This document shows positions 9,026-17,225 of a stretch of 64,000 bases of DNA, in pieces (the stretch's first letter is position 1; each line of letters opens with the position of its first letter). Both the position numbers and the translations under genes were made by a program. The notes under the pieces were generated by a model. It had not been told where the DNA came from, did not search any database, and saw only the letters and a program-made list of their open reading frames with translations. This DNA is from Microbacterium sp. (GTDB lineage Bacteria; Actinomycetota; Actinomycetes; Actinomycetales; Microbacteriaceae): positions 35,182 to 99,181 of the forward strand of contig JAGIAK010000001.1 in NCBI GenBank assembly GCA_017744855.1. The letters are read 5' to 3'.

Positions 9026-9676
9026 TCAGTCGACGCGCAGCTCGAAGCCATCGTCGACGGGGACCACCGATACGTGCGTCAGATCGGCGACGTGGAACTC
9101 GGGGGAGTGCTTCACGGCGTGCGCGCCCACTCCGACCACGCGCATGCCGGCGGCGTGCGCGGCCTGGATGCCGGCTTCTGAGTCCTCGAACACGACGCAG
9201 TCGGCGGGGTGGACGCCGAGCAGCTGTGCGCCGAGCAGGAACCCCTCGGGGTCGGGCTTGGAGCGCGTGACGTTCTCGGCGGTGACCGTGAGCGCCGGCA
9301 CGGTGAGTGCCGCTTCACCCATCCGGGCGTTCATGAGGGTGACGTCGGCCGAGGTCACGATCGCGTGCGGGAAGGGCGCCAGATCGGCGAGCAGCCGGTC
9401 GGCGCCGTCGATCGCCACGACGCCGTCGACGTCGCTCGCCTCGTTCGCGAGCATGGCCTGGTTCTCGGCGAGGTTGATGGCGTGGTCGCGCTCCGGCAGC
9501 ATGATCGCCATGCTCTGGTGCCCTTGGCGCCCGTGGATCACGCTGAGCACGTGCTCGCGGTCCAGCCCGTGCGGCTTCGCCCACTCGAGCCACAGCCGTT
9601 CCACCACGGCGGTCGAGTCGACGAGCGTCCCGTCCATGTCGAGGAGGACGGCGCGGGCGGGGACGATCTCGGTCAT
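9026..9676 (-). CDS. HAD family hydrolase
   Basis: A haloacid-dehalogenase-like phosphatase of 216 residues. Motif I is DMDGTLVDS near residue 13 (both catalytic Asp residues present), motif II is the Ser of IVTSADV, and motif IV is VFEDSEAGIQAA with the Lys of RSKPDPEGF before it. The small helical cap between motifs I and II is typical of beta-phosphoglucomutase-like and sugar-phosphate phosphatases. It is a single gene read leftward from its own start, close to GGGAGC. The substrate is unknown. Confidence 0.88.
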   Translation of the reverse strand: MTEIVPARAVLLDMDGTLVDSTAVVERLWLEWAKPHGLDREHVLSVIHGRQGHQSMAIMLPERDHAINLAENQAMLANEASDVDGVVAIDGADRLLADLAPFPHAIVTSADVTLMNARMGEAALTVPALTVTAENVTRSKPDPEGFLLGAQLLGVHPADCVVFEDSEAGIQAAHAAGMRVVGVGAHAVKHSPEFHVADLTHVSVVPVDDGFELRVD

Positions 9677-9731
9677 GCTCCCAGGCTAGTGCGAGATCAG
9701 CGGGCCTTCTCCGGCACAGACGCACGGCTCT

Positions 9732-9778
9732 GGCACGGATGCACGACAGACGTGGTCATCCCGTCGTGCATCCGTGCC
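9732..9778. terminator. Perfect 16-bp inverted repeat
   Basis: GGCACGGATGCACGAC at 9732-9747 and its exact complement at 9763-9778 enclose a 15-base loop. It lies 48 bases beyond the stop codon of the leftward ABC operon and 56 bases upstream of the HAD start, with no T-run on either side. It may terminate the operon. A third, imperfect echo (GGTCGTGCACCTGTG) follows at about 9780, so a protein-binding role is also possible. Confidence 0.5.
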
Positions 9779-9825
9779 GGGGTCGTGCACCTGTGTCGCA
9801 TCCCGGGAGCATGACCGCGGGCGGG

Positions 9826-10518
9826 TCAGCCGCCGAGGTACGCGCGGTGCAGCAGATCGGCGTCTGCCTGCAGAGCCTCGGCGGTGCCCTGGAACGACAC
9901 CTGCCCTCCCGCGACGACCACGGCCTCGCGGGCGAGGCCGAGTGCGAGCTGCGTGAACTGCTCCACGAGCAGCACGCCGACGCCCGACTCCGCGATCGAC
10001 TGCACGATGGGCATCAGCCGCATGAACACGACGGGTGCGAGGCCGAGTGACATCTCGTCGATGAGCAGGATGCGGGGCTTCGCCGCGAACGCACGGGCCA
10101 GCACCACCATCTGCTGCTCGCCGCCCGACAACAGGGCGGTCGGTGAGTCGATGCGCTTCTCGAGCTCGGGGAACTGCACCAGTGCGGCATCCAGTTCCCC
10201 CGGGGTGCGCGCGGTGAGCGCGATGTTCTCGCGCACGGTGAGCGAGGGGAACACAGCGCGCCCCTGCTCGATGTGCACGATGCCGCGGCGAGCCCTGGCG
10301 ACGCGCGAGAGCTTGTCGATCGGCACACCGTCGAGCGTGATCGAGCCCGCCGAGTGCGGGGTCACGCCCGAGATGGACTCGATCAGGCTGGTCTTGCCCG
10401 CACCGTTCGGCCCGACGAGCGCCAGCACCTCTCCGCCGGCGACGGTCAGGGACACGTCGGAGATGACGGGACCGGCACCGCGGCTGACGGTCACGCCGTC
10501 GAGGACGAGTTCGCTCAC
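9826..10518 (-). CDS. ABC transporter ATP-binding protein, LivF type
   Basis: Cytoplasmic ATPase subunit of a branched-chain-amino-acid-type (HAAT) importer, 230 residues, the normal LivF length. Walker A is GPNGAGKTS, the signature is LSGGEQQM and Walker B is ILLIDEMSLGL, with VEQ in place of the usual switch His region, as in LivF. GTG 10518 overlaps the upstream stop as GTGA, so translation is coupled to the LivM-LivG fusion. It is the last gene of the operon that starts at 15916. Confidence 0.9.
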   Translation of the reverse strand: MSELVLDGVTVSRGAGPVISDVSLTVAGGEVLALVGPNGAGKTSLIESISGVTPHSAGSITLDGVPIDKLSRVARARRGIVHIEQGRAVFPSLTVRENIALTARTPGELDAALVQFPELEKRIDSPTALLSGGEQQMVVLARAFAAKPRILLIDEMSLGLAPVVFMRLMPIVQSIAESGVGVLLVEQFTQLALGLAREAVVVAGGQVSFQGTAEALQADADLLHRAYLGG

Positions 10519-12305
10519 TTCAGCAGCTCCGTCTCTCCCATGTACGCCTTCACGACGTCGGGGTTCGCGAGGACCTCGGCCTGCGGCCCGCTCGCCAGCA
10601 CCCGGCCGAAGTCGAGCACGGTGAGGGTGGGGCAGACCGAGCGCACGAGGTCGAGGTCGTGCTCGATGATGATCAGCGCCACACCGTAGCGCGTGGGGAG
10701 CTCCCGCAGGCGAGCGGCCAGCGCCAGGTGCTCGTCGTGCGAGAGGCCGGCGGCCGGCTCGTCGAGGATGAGCAGGCGGGGACGGGAGACCACGTTGGCC
10801 GCCACCTCCACGAGTCGGCGGGTGCCGACATCGACGCTCGACAACCGTGCTCTGGCGGGCGGGCAGCCGAAGAACTCCAGCACCTCGTCGATGTCGGATG
10901 CCGCGAGCCGGCGCCGCGCGACGAACCGCACGTACGCGCCGACGGTGAGCGCGGGCGGCACCCTGTCCTGCTGGAAGGTGCGGCGCAGCCCGAGCCGCGC
11001 GCGGCGCGTGGGGGAGAGACCGGCGAGGTCGCGGTCTCCGAGCAGCACGCGTCCGCCGTGCTTGGGCAGGAAGCCGCTGATCGCGTCGACGAAGGTCGAC
11101 TTGCCCGCGCCGTTCGGCCCGATGAGACCCATGATCGACGCGGCGGGCACCTGGAACGACACGTCGTCCAGCGCCTTCAGCGCGCCGAACTGCACCGTGA
11201 GGCCCTCGACCGTGAGCACGGGCGCCCCGTCGAGCGCGGCCTCGTCGACGGTCGCCGTGGTCGTGGTGGTGATCGCAGCGGCGTCGGCCCCGGCATCCGG
11301 TGGCAGCGCGGAGAGCGTCGCGTTCGCGGTCTTGCGGTCGGTGCGCTTCCAGATGAGGTCGCGCACGGTCTGGCCGAGGTTCGTGCCGCTGGTCAGCGCC
11401 TGCACGCCCAGGATGCCGAAGACGACGAAGCCCCAGTTCTGGTCGACCTCCCAGCGCTTGAGCAGCTCGGGCACGAGCACCCAGAGGATGCCGCCGAGGA
11501 TCGCCATGTCGATGAGGTGCGCGCCCGACATGATCGCGAGCACGTAGAGCGCGAGCGACTGCAGCGGGGTGAAGCTCGCAGCGAGGGGGAGCTGCACCTG
11601 CCCGGCGAGCAACCCGCCCGCGATGCCGCCGAGCGCCGCCGACACCGCGAAGGCGCTGAGCTTGGCCGACTGCACGCTCTGCCCGGAGGCGGCGGTGCCG
11701 CGCTCGGAGAACGCCACGGCCTTCCACGACGATCCCCAGCGCCCGCGCTGCAGGAAGAACACCGCGAGCGCGCACACGGCGAGCACGATGACCGCGAGGA
11801 AGAAGAACTGCCGGTCGTTGGAGAACAGCTCGGGGCGTTCCACCGCTATACCGTCGGCGGAGCCGGGGAACTGGATCTGCACGAGCGTGACGTCGGCCGC
11901 CGCGGCGAAGCCGAGGGTGACGACGGCGAGGTTGACGCCGCGCAGGCGAAGGGCGGGGAGTCCGACGAGGATGCCGGCGAGCCCCGCGGCGATGCCGCCG
12001 GCGAGCAGCCACACCACGAACCCGCCAGGGGCGTGGATCACGCTCAGCAGCGACACGATCCACGCGCCGATCGCGGCGAACGTGAGCTGGCACAGGGCGA
12101 TCATGCCCGCGGAGCCCGTGACGATGCCGAGGCCGAGGATCGCGATCGACGCGATGATCGCGCTGATGGCGAGGAAGACGAAGTAGCCGTTGAGGCCGAC
12201 GCTCAGCAGGTAGCCGACGCCGATCGCGGCTGCGGCCACGACGAAGGGCCAGGAGAGGCGGTAGCCGCGGCTCTCGGTGAAACGTGTGCGGTCAGCGTGC
12301 GGCAT
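10515..12305 (-). CDS. Fused ABC permease-ATPase, LivM-LivG
   Basis: A 596-residue fusion of two importer subunits. Residues 1-310 form a LivM-type permease with about nine membrane segments and the conserved GLGIVTGSAGMIALCQLTFA stretch. A linker rich in Ala and Thr (TTTTATVDEA) follows. Residues from about 345 form a LivG-type ATPase with Walker A GPNGAGKST, signature VGTRRLVEVAANV (a weakened LSGG) and Walker B LLILDEPAAGLS. The start overlaps livH by 14 bases. Such fusions are found in other actinobacteria and fix the permease-ATPase pairing. Confidence 0.9.
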   Translation of the reverse strand: MPHADRTRFTESRGYRLSWPFVVAAAAIGVGYLLSVGLNGYFVFLAISAIIASIAILGLGIVTGSAGMIALCQLTFAAIGAWIVSLLSVIHAPGGFVVWLLAGGIAAGLAGILVGLPALRLRGVNLAVVTLGFAAAADVTLVQIQFPGSADGIAVERPELFSNDRQFFFLAVIVLAVCALAVFFLQRGRWGSSWKAVAFSERGTAASGQSVQSAKLSAFAVSAALGGIAGGLLAGQVQLPLAASFTPLQSLALYVLAIMSGAHLIDMAILGGILWVLVPELLKRWEVDQNWGFVVFGILGVQALTSGTNLGQTVRDLIWKRTDRKTANATLSALPPDAGADAAAITTTTTATVDEAALDGAPVLTVEGLTVQFGALKALDDVSFQVPAASIMGLIGPNGAGKSTFVDAISGFLPKHGGRVLLGDRDLAGLSPTRRARLGLRRTFQQDRVPPALTVGAYVRFVARRRLAASDIDEVLEFFGCPPARARLSSVDVGTRRLVEVAANVVSRPRLLILDEPAAGLSHDEHLALAARLRELPTRYGVALIIIEHDLDLVRSVCPTLTVLDFGRVLASGPQAEVLANPDVVKAYMGETELLK

Positions 12306-13152
12306 CCCACACCTCCTTGCGCTGCGTCCAGAGCAGCAGAACGACGATGAACAGGAACGGCAGGAAGTTGCGCACCAGCGCGACCTCGTCGATCTGGGCG
12401 ACGAGGCCGCCGAGCACGCCCAGCACGACGCCGCCGATGACGGCGAGATCGAGTCGGCGGAAACCGCCCAGCAGCGCGGCCGCAGCGGCGGGGACGATGA
12501 GCATCGAGAGGCTGGTCGCGTCGTTCGACTGCGATGGCGCGACGATGATGATCGCGATCGCGCTGATGACGCCGGTGACGAACCACACCGCGATCGACAG
12601 CGGGCGCGAGCGGATGCCGAGGAGTTCGGCGGTGGTCGGTCGCTCCGACAGGGCCCGCAGCTGCGTGCCGACCCTGGTGCGGCGCAGGATGACGCGCACG
12701 GCGACCGCTGTGATGATCGCCATCACCACCGTCGCGACGGTGACCTGGCTGATCACCACGCCGCCGAGCGAGAAGGCGGGGCCGGCGATGATCGGAGTGA
12801 ACGGCTGCGGCTTGTTGCCGAACAGGATGAACGACAGCGAGATCAGCAGGAGCAGCGGGCCGACGGTCATCGCCGAGCGGGTCGTGGTCGACGCCTCGGA
12901 GAGCCAGGTCGCGGCGATCCAGCCGATCGCGGCGGCGAGGAGGCCGGCGATGAGGATGCCGAGCACGGAGCCCAGCCAGATCGGCAGGCCGAGGTGGCGT
13001 ACGAACCAGACGGCGGTGAACGCGCCGAACATCCCGGTCGCGGCCTGGGCGAAGTTGACGACCCGCACGAGGCGGCTCATCAGGGTCAGGCACACGCCGA
13101 GGACGGCGTAGAGGCCGCCGGCGGCGAGACCGGCGATGGCGCCTTGCAGCAT
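12292..13152 (-). CDS. ABC permease, LivH type
   Basis: Integral membrane subunit of the same HAAT-family importer, 286 residues with about eight hydrophobic segments. It has the LivH-type N-terminus (GLAAGGLYAVLGVCLTLM) and VVNFAQAATGMFGAF. It partners the LivM half of the downstream fusion. A repeat-rich 335-base gap separates it from the substrate-binding protein gene, which is probably its promoter-proximal partner in the same transcript. Confidence 0.9.
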   Translation of the reverse strand: MLQGAIAGLAAGGLYAVLGVCLTLMSRLVRVVNFAQAATGMFGAFTAVWFVRHLGLPIWLGSVLGILIAGLLAAAIGWIAATWLSEASTTTRSAMTVGPLLLLISLSFILFGNKPQPFTPIIAGPAFSLGGVVISQVTVATVVMAIITAVAVRVILRRTRVGTQLRALSERPTTAELLGIRSRPLSIAVWFVTGVISAIAIIIVAPSQSNDATSLSMLIVPAAAAALLGGFRRLDLAVIGGVVLGVLGGLVAQIDEVALVRNFLPFLFIVVLLLWTQRKEVWDAAR

Positions 13153-13192
13153 GAGGCGTCCTTTCTGATCTGAGGGGGTGATTCCGGGCTCC

Positions 13193-13476
13193 CGGTCGTC
13201 GAGCGAGTGGACCCGCGTCCCGGTCCCACGGTCGTTGAGCGAGCGAAGCGAGACGAAACGCGACGAGCGAGTCCGCCGCCTGGTCGTTGAGCGAGCGAAG
13301 CGAGACGAAACGCCGTGTTCCTGCGTCGAACGCCGGATGAGGCGTTTCGTCTCGGTCGCTTCGCTCCCTCGCTCAACGACCCGGGAGTCGCTCCGTTCCC
13401 TCGCTCAACGACCCGGGTGGAGCTTCGCTCCCTCGCTCAACGACCGGGAGGAGCTCTGGTCGGTCGCTCAACGACC
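13193..13476. repeat. Cluster of Microbacteriaceae-type intergenic repeats in both orientations
   Basis: This is the main content of the 335-base gap between the importer's binding-protein and permease genes. The unit begins GGTCGTTGAGCGAGCGAAGC and continues GAGACGAAACG. Full copies are at 13230-13260 and 13282-13312. An inverted copy lies at 13343-13382 and shorter inverted copies near 13390-13413, 13422-13445 and 13458-13476; a degenerate forward piece is at 13193-13207. Opposed copies can pair into a long hairpin in the transcript, which could reduce read-through so that the binding protein is made in excess. No coding potential is evident. Confidence 0.85.
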
Positions 13477-13487
13477 GGGAGGGGCGG

Positions 13488-14654
13488 TCACTTGCCGATG
13501 CGCAGCCAGTCGTCGGCGACCTTCTCCCAGGCGTTGGTGCCCGACTTGAGGATGATCGGCCAGCCTGCGGTGTTCTGCGTGCCGAAGGCATACGGCGTGC
13601 CGACCATCGGGTTCTCGATCGGCTTCATGCCCTGAAGCGCCGCGGTGACGGTCTCCCGGTTGATGTCGCCCTTCATGCCCTTGAGCACCTCGATGAAGTA
13701 CTTGGCCGCGAGGTAGCCGCCCTGGCTGAACGAGGTGAGCGGGATGTCGTTCTTGGTCATCAGCTCACGCCAGTCCTTGTTGATCTCGTTGTCGTCCGTG
13801 AACGGGTAGAACTCCGCGGGGACGTAGATGCCGGCGCCGGCGTTGTCGATCGCCTTGGCGAAGTTCTCGCTGTAGACGCTGGTCAGGTACAGCCAGGTGA
13901 CGTCATCCCAGCCCTGCGCGTTGGCGGCCTTGACCTGGCCGATCGCGTCGGGCTCGACGGGGTTGATCGCGAGCGCCTTGCAGCCCTGCTCACGCGCCTT
14001 CACGATGTACGGCGTGTAGTCGGATGCACCGTAGGGCACGGTGTCGTCGACATACTTCGGCTTCTTGCCGGTGATCTCGGTCCACTTGTCGATCGCGGCC
14101 TGGTAGGTCGGACGGGTGGAGCCGGCGATCTCGAGCAGCACGCAGATGTCGTCGAGGCCGAGCACCTCCGAGCCGTACTGCAGGGTCAGCGTCATGTCGT
14201 TGAACGGGCCGACGTTGGCCGGTGAGATGTTCTTGCTGTCGAAGCATCCGGTGTCGACGCCGATGCCGGGGATGGAGAGGATCTTCTCCTGCTCGTAGTA
14301 CTTCGCGTTGATCTCGCACTCGATCAGGCTCGCCGAGCCGACCAGCGCGACGGCCTCGTCGCTGCCGACCAGCTCACGGGCGGACGCCGTGGCGGTCGCA
14401 GGGTCGCCCTTGTCGTCGAGGGTCTTGTACTCGATCTTGCGGCCGTTCAGTCCGCCCTCGTCGTTGAACTGCTTGAAGACGGCGGCCGCGGCCTGCGAGG
14501 CCTCGGGGAACGTCGCCGGACCGCTGATGGTGTTGACGGAGCCGACGACGATGGGGGCGTCACCGCCTCCGCCGTCTCCTCCGCCGGCGCAGCCGGACAG
14601 GATGAGGGCGGTCACGGCGATGAGCGCCGCGGCGCCGGATGCTCGCTTGTTCAT
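13488..14654 (-). CDS. ABC transporter substrate-binding lipoprotein, LivK/LivJ type
   Basis: Extracytoplasmic binding protein of the HAAT importer, 388 residues. The signal peptide ends in the lipobox LSGC (Cys near residue 22) followed by a Gly-rich linker, so it is membrane-anchored. The mature part begins IVVGSVNTISGPATFPEASQ, the type I periplasmic-binding fold typical of amino acid, amide and aromatic-acid binders. It sits downstream of the SnoaL-like gene and upstream of livH. Its ligand is unknown; linkage to a MoaF-like protein argues for something other than plain leucine or valine. Confidence 0.9.
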   Translation of the reverse strand: MNKRASGAAALIAVTALILSGCAGGGDGGGGDAPIVVGSVNTISGPATFPEASQAAAAVFKQFNDEGGLNGRKIEYKTLDDKGDPATATASARELVGSDEAVALVGSASLIECEINAKYYEQEKILSIPGIGVDTGCFDSKNISPANVGPFNDMTLTLQYGSEVLGLDDICVLLEIAGSTRPTYQAAIDKWTEITGKKPKYVDDTVPYGASDYTPYIVKAREQGCKALAINPVEPDAIGQVKAANAQGWDDVTWLYLTSVYSENFAKAIDNAGAGIYVPAEFYPFTDDNEINKDWRELMTKNDIPLTSFSQGGYLAAKYFIEVLKGMKGDINRETVTAALQGMKPIENPMVGTPYAFGTQNTAGWPIILKSGTNAWEKVADDWLRIGK

Positions 14655-14724
14655 GAGTGCTTCCTTGCCTCTCGTGGTCGGGTGGTGCGTGGTGGTGCTG
14701 CGATGGTGATCGGGTGGTGCGGGT

Positions 14725-15114
14725 TCAGTCGCGCAGGGCGCGGTCGACGAGCTCGGTGTCGGTGAACTGCTCGAAGGCGGTGACCCTGCCCCCGGTCAGC
14801 CGCCACACGTGGGCGACGCGGGCGGCGAAGAATCGACCCGTCTGCTTGTGGGTGCCGGAGTAGGTGCCGATGCCGACGACCACGTCTCCGCCGTCGACGA
14901 CCTCGTCGATCGCGACGGTGTAGTCGTCCCAGTCCTCCTGGATGCGCTGGAAGACGTTCGCGGCGACGGCGGCAGGGCCGATGTAGGTGCCGGCGTACGG
15001 GAACCCCGCCGCCTCTGTCCACTGCACGTCGTCGGCCAGGGGCGCCAGCATCCCATCGAGGTCGCCGCGGTCGCTGGCGGCGTAGTGGTCGCGGATGACG
15101 TCTGCGTTGCTCAT
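14725..15114 (-). CDS. SnoaL-like / NTF2-fold protein
   Basis: A small cone-fold (NTF2-like) protein of 129 residues, beginning MSNADVIRDHYAASDRGDLD and containing DVQWTEAAGFPYAGTYIG. Members of this family act as isomerases, cyclases, hydrolases or ligand-binding proteins, so function is not set. I chose ATG 15114, which fits the family N-terminus and has GAGGA just upstream, over a frame extension to 15189. It lies 13 bases after the MoaF-like gene and leads into the importer genes, which suggests it handles the imported compound. Confidence 0.8.
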   Translation of the reverse strand: MSNADVIRDHYAASDRGDLDGMLAPLADDVQWTEAAGFPYAGTYIGPAAVAANVFQRIQEDWDDYTVAIDEVVDGGDVVVGIGTYSGTHKQTGRFFAARVAHVWRLTGGRVTAFEQFTDTELVDRALRD

Positions 15115-15127
15115 GTGCGGTCCTCGA

Positions 15128-15916
15128 TCAGACGGGCTGGGCGTCGGGGTACGACACCGAGCCGAGCGGGTAGATGTGTCCACCGGCACGCGAGTGCTCG
15201 GCCTGTCCGTCGCCGTCGAGCCCCAGGAAGATGCCCGTGGTCATCAGCTGGTAGCCGAGGTCGTGCAGCCAGACGCTGGCGACGGCGATGCGGAACTCGC
15301 GGAAGCAGAACAGGTAGAGACCGTCGGCGAACTTCCACACCGTGGAGAGGTCCATGTCGCCGTGGCCGCGCTGCACGCCTTCCAGGCACTGCCACGCGTA
15401 GCGCTGGCTGGAGACGTAGACGTGCTCGTAGAGGTGGTGCGGGCTGTAGCGGTAGACGTTCCGCTTGCCGATGAGGTCGCGGCTCGGACCAGGCACCTCT
15501 CCTGTGGCCTCGCCGCCGTCGGTCGTGGCTGCCCAGAACTCCTGACCGACCTGCGGGGTGCCCTCGACCGCCTCGGCGGCGATCCGGGAGCGGATCACGG
15601 TGGCGCGGTGCGTGGTGGTCGAGTAGACGACGGTGATCGCCTCGCGCTCGCGGCTCTCCAGGGGGATGTTCACGAACACGACGTCGTCGCGCACGGCGAC
15701 GGCATCGTAGGGGTCGGCGCCCTCGGCTCCGAGGCCCGTCCAGGTCACCGCCACGGCGTCGAAGGTCAGGGACAGTGTGGAGCCGTCGTCGAGGGTGAGC
15801 ACGAGGGCGGTGCCGGCGAGAGAGGTGTTCGGCAGACGGAAGGTGTCGATGCCGGCGGCGAACTCGTCGTATGTGCGCCACTCGTCGAGCGCGGGATCGG
15901 TGGTGATGTCGGTCAT
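15128..15916 (-). CDS. MoaF-like protein, second copy
   Basis: A 262-residue paralogue of the protein at 4828-5664. The two share YEHVYxSxRxxxWQCLxGxxRG and the pattern of a strand-rich protein with no signal peptide or membrane segment. I chose ATG 15916 (MTDITTDPALDEW), since the longer reading frame has an atypical Arg/Cys-rich start. It is the first gene of the operon MoaF-like, SnoaL-like, binding protein, LivH, LivM-LivG, LivF. The function is unknown. The family's link to amine catabolism in enteric bacteria is known; its role in this pathway is inferred. Confidence 0.8.
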   Translation of the reverse strand: MTDITTDPALDEWRTYDEFAAGIDTFRLPNTSLAGTALVLTLDDGSTLSLTFDAVAVTWTGLGAEGADPYDAVAVRDDVVFVNIPLESREREAITVVYSTTTHRATVIRSRIAAEAVEGTPQVGQEFWAATTDGGEATGEVPGPSRDLIGKRNVYRYSPHHLYEHVYVSSQRYAWQCLEGVQRGHGDMDLSTVWKFADGLYLFCFREFRIAVASVWLHDLGYQLMTTGIFLGLDGDGQAEHSRAGGHIYPLGSVSYPDAQPV

Positions 15917-16159
15917 GGGTGTCCTGACGTCGCACGCGGCGGAGCGTCCTCGCTCCGGGCACCGCAGCTTCGCGGTGCGCATGCCTCATGCTCGATCCGG
16001 GCTCGGCATCCGCTCAAGGCGCGCGCGACCATCGCGCGCCGAGAGTCAACCGGCGTGCCCTGACGGGCAAGGACGGGGCAGGTCTCGGTTCGCGCCGGTG
16101 GGCGTCAGCGGGTGCCGCGTGCTCTCCGGGGAGGGCGTCGCGGGGTGGGAGAGCGCTCG

Positions 16160-17110
16160 TCAGTGCGCGGCGCGGTACTCGCTGGGGGAGACGCCGAAGG
16201 CGGCCTTGAACGCGCGGCTGAAGTGCGCGGCGTCGACGAAGCCCCACCGGGCGGCGATGGCCGCCACCGGGCGGTCGGCGAGCATCGGGTCGAGCAGATC
16301 GCGTCGGCACTGCTCTAGGCGGCGCGTGCGGATCCACGTCGATACGGTCACGCCCTGCTCCTGGAACAGACCGTGCAGGTGGCGGGTGGAGATGAAGTGC
16401 GCGGAGGCGATGGACGCCGGCCCGAGATCGGTCGAGGCGAGGTTGCGGTCGATGTACGAGCGGATGCGCTGCACGAGCGCGCGGTGCGGATCGGCCGACA
16501 CCTCGTCGAGCCCCAGTTCGCGCGTGAACACGGTGGAGACCAGATCGAGCGCGCTGTGCGCGAGGCGCGCCCCCGTCGTGCCGGCGAGCTGGTCGAGGTT
16601 GCCCGCGAGCTGGGTGAGGTAGGGCACGACCATGCCGCCCAGACCCTCTTGACCCGAGATGCGCACGGCCGTCAGCTGGCCGACCATGTCGGGCGGCAGG
16701 CTGATGAGATGCTTCGGGAACATCACGACCATGGTGCGGAAGTCCTCGTCGAAGACCAGGGAGTACGGGCGGTCGGTGTCGTAGACGGCGAGGTCGCCCG
16801 GACGCAGCACGGCCTCGCGGTCGTCCTGGATGAGCAGGCCGGTGCCGGCGAGCATGAGGCTGAGCTTGAAGTACGAGCGGTCGCTCCTGGCGATGAGCTC
16901 CGGCGTGCGCTCGACGACGTGCGAGGTGGCGCGGAGATCCGTGACGTGCACCTCGTCGACGGAGGCGCCCCGGATCATCCCCCGGAAGCGATCGGCCCCC
17001 TGGCTGGACACCTGGAGCGGCACGAAGGACTCCGAGACCGCGGCGCGGAACTCGCTGATGTTGCGCGCGACCAGGGTCGACACCGATTCGGCAGTGGCTG
17101 CACCGTTCAT
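16160..17110 (-). CDS. AraC family transcriptional regulator (FeaR/NphR-like)
   Basis: A 316-residue regulator. The N-terminal ligand-binding half (YFKLSLMLAGTGLLIQDD and RPGDLAVYDTDRPYSLVF) resembles the AraC-binding-like domain of FeaR and NphR. The C-terminal double helix-turn-helix ends IAARWGFVDAAHFSRAFKAA then FGVSPSEYR, the AraC signature. It lies upstream of the MoaF-SnoaL-importer operon and reads in the same direction, with 243 bases between. It is the probable activator of that operon and perhaps of the APC-MoaF operon. FeaR-type activators usually respond to aromatic amines or their aldehydes (known for the family). Confidence 0.9.
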   Translation of the reverse strand: MNGAATAESVSTLVARNISEFRAAVSESFVPLQVSSQGADRFRGMIRGASVDEVHVTDLRATSHVVERTPELIARSDRSYFKLSLMLAGTGLLIQDDREAVLRPGDLAVYDTDRPYSLVFDEDFRTMVVMFPKHLISLPPDMVGQLTAVRISGQEGLGGMVVPYLTQLAGNLDQLAGTTGARLAHSALDLVSTVFTRELGLDEVSADPHRALVQRIRSYIDRNLASTDLGPASIASAHFISTRHLHGLFQEQGVTVSTWIRTRRLEQCRRDLLDPMLADRPVAAIAARWGFVDAAHFSRAFKAAFGVSPSEYRAAH

Positions 17111-17133
17111 GGATGATCACCTCGGGCTGGTGG

Positions 17134-17145
17134 AACGACGTCGTT
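17134..17145. promoter_or_regulatory. Palindrome upstream of the AraC gene
   Basis: AACGACGTCGTT is a perfect 12-bp palindrome 24 bases before the regulator's start, in the divergent gap with the membrane-protein gene. It is a candidate operator only. Confidence 0.25.
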
Positions 17146-17225
17146 GTATACGATCCGTGGGCCGATGCTATCACCCGTCGTCGCCGCGCGTCACGGCTTC
17201 TAGGATGTGACGGGTGAGGACGAGC

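Noticed and set aside
13193-13476. CRISPR-like array
   Set aside because: The repeats are in both orientations with unequal, non-spacer intervals and match the dispersed intergenic element of this family; no cas genes are present.
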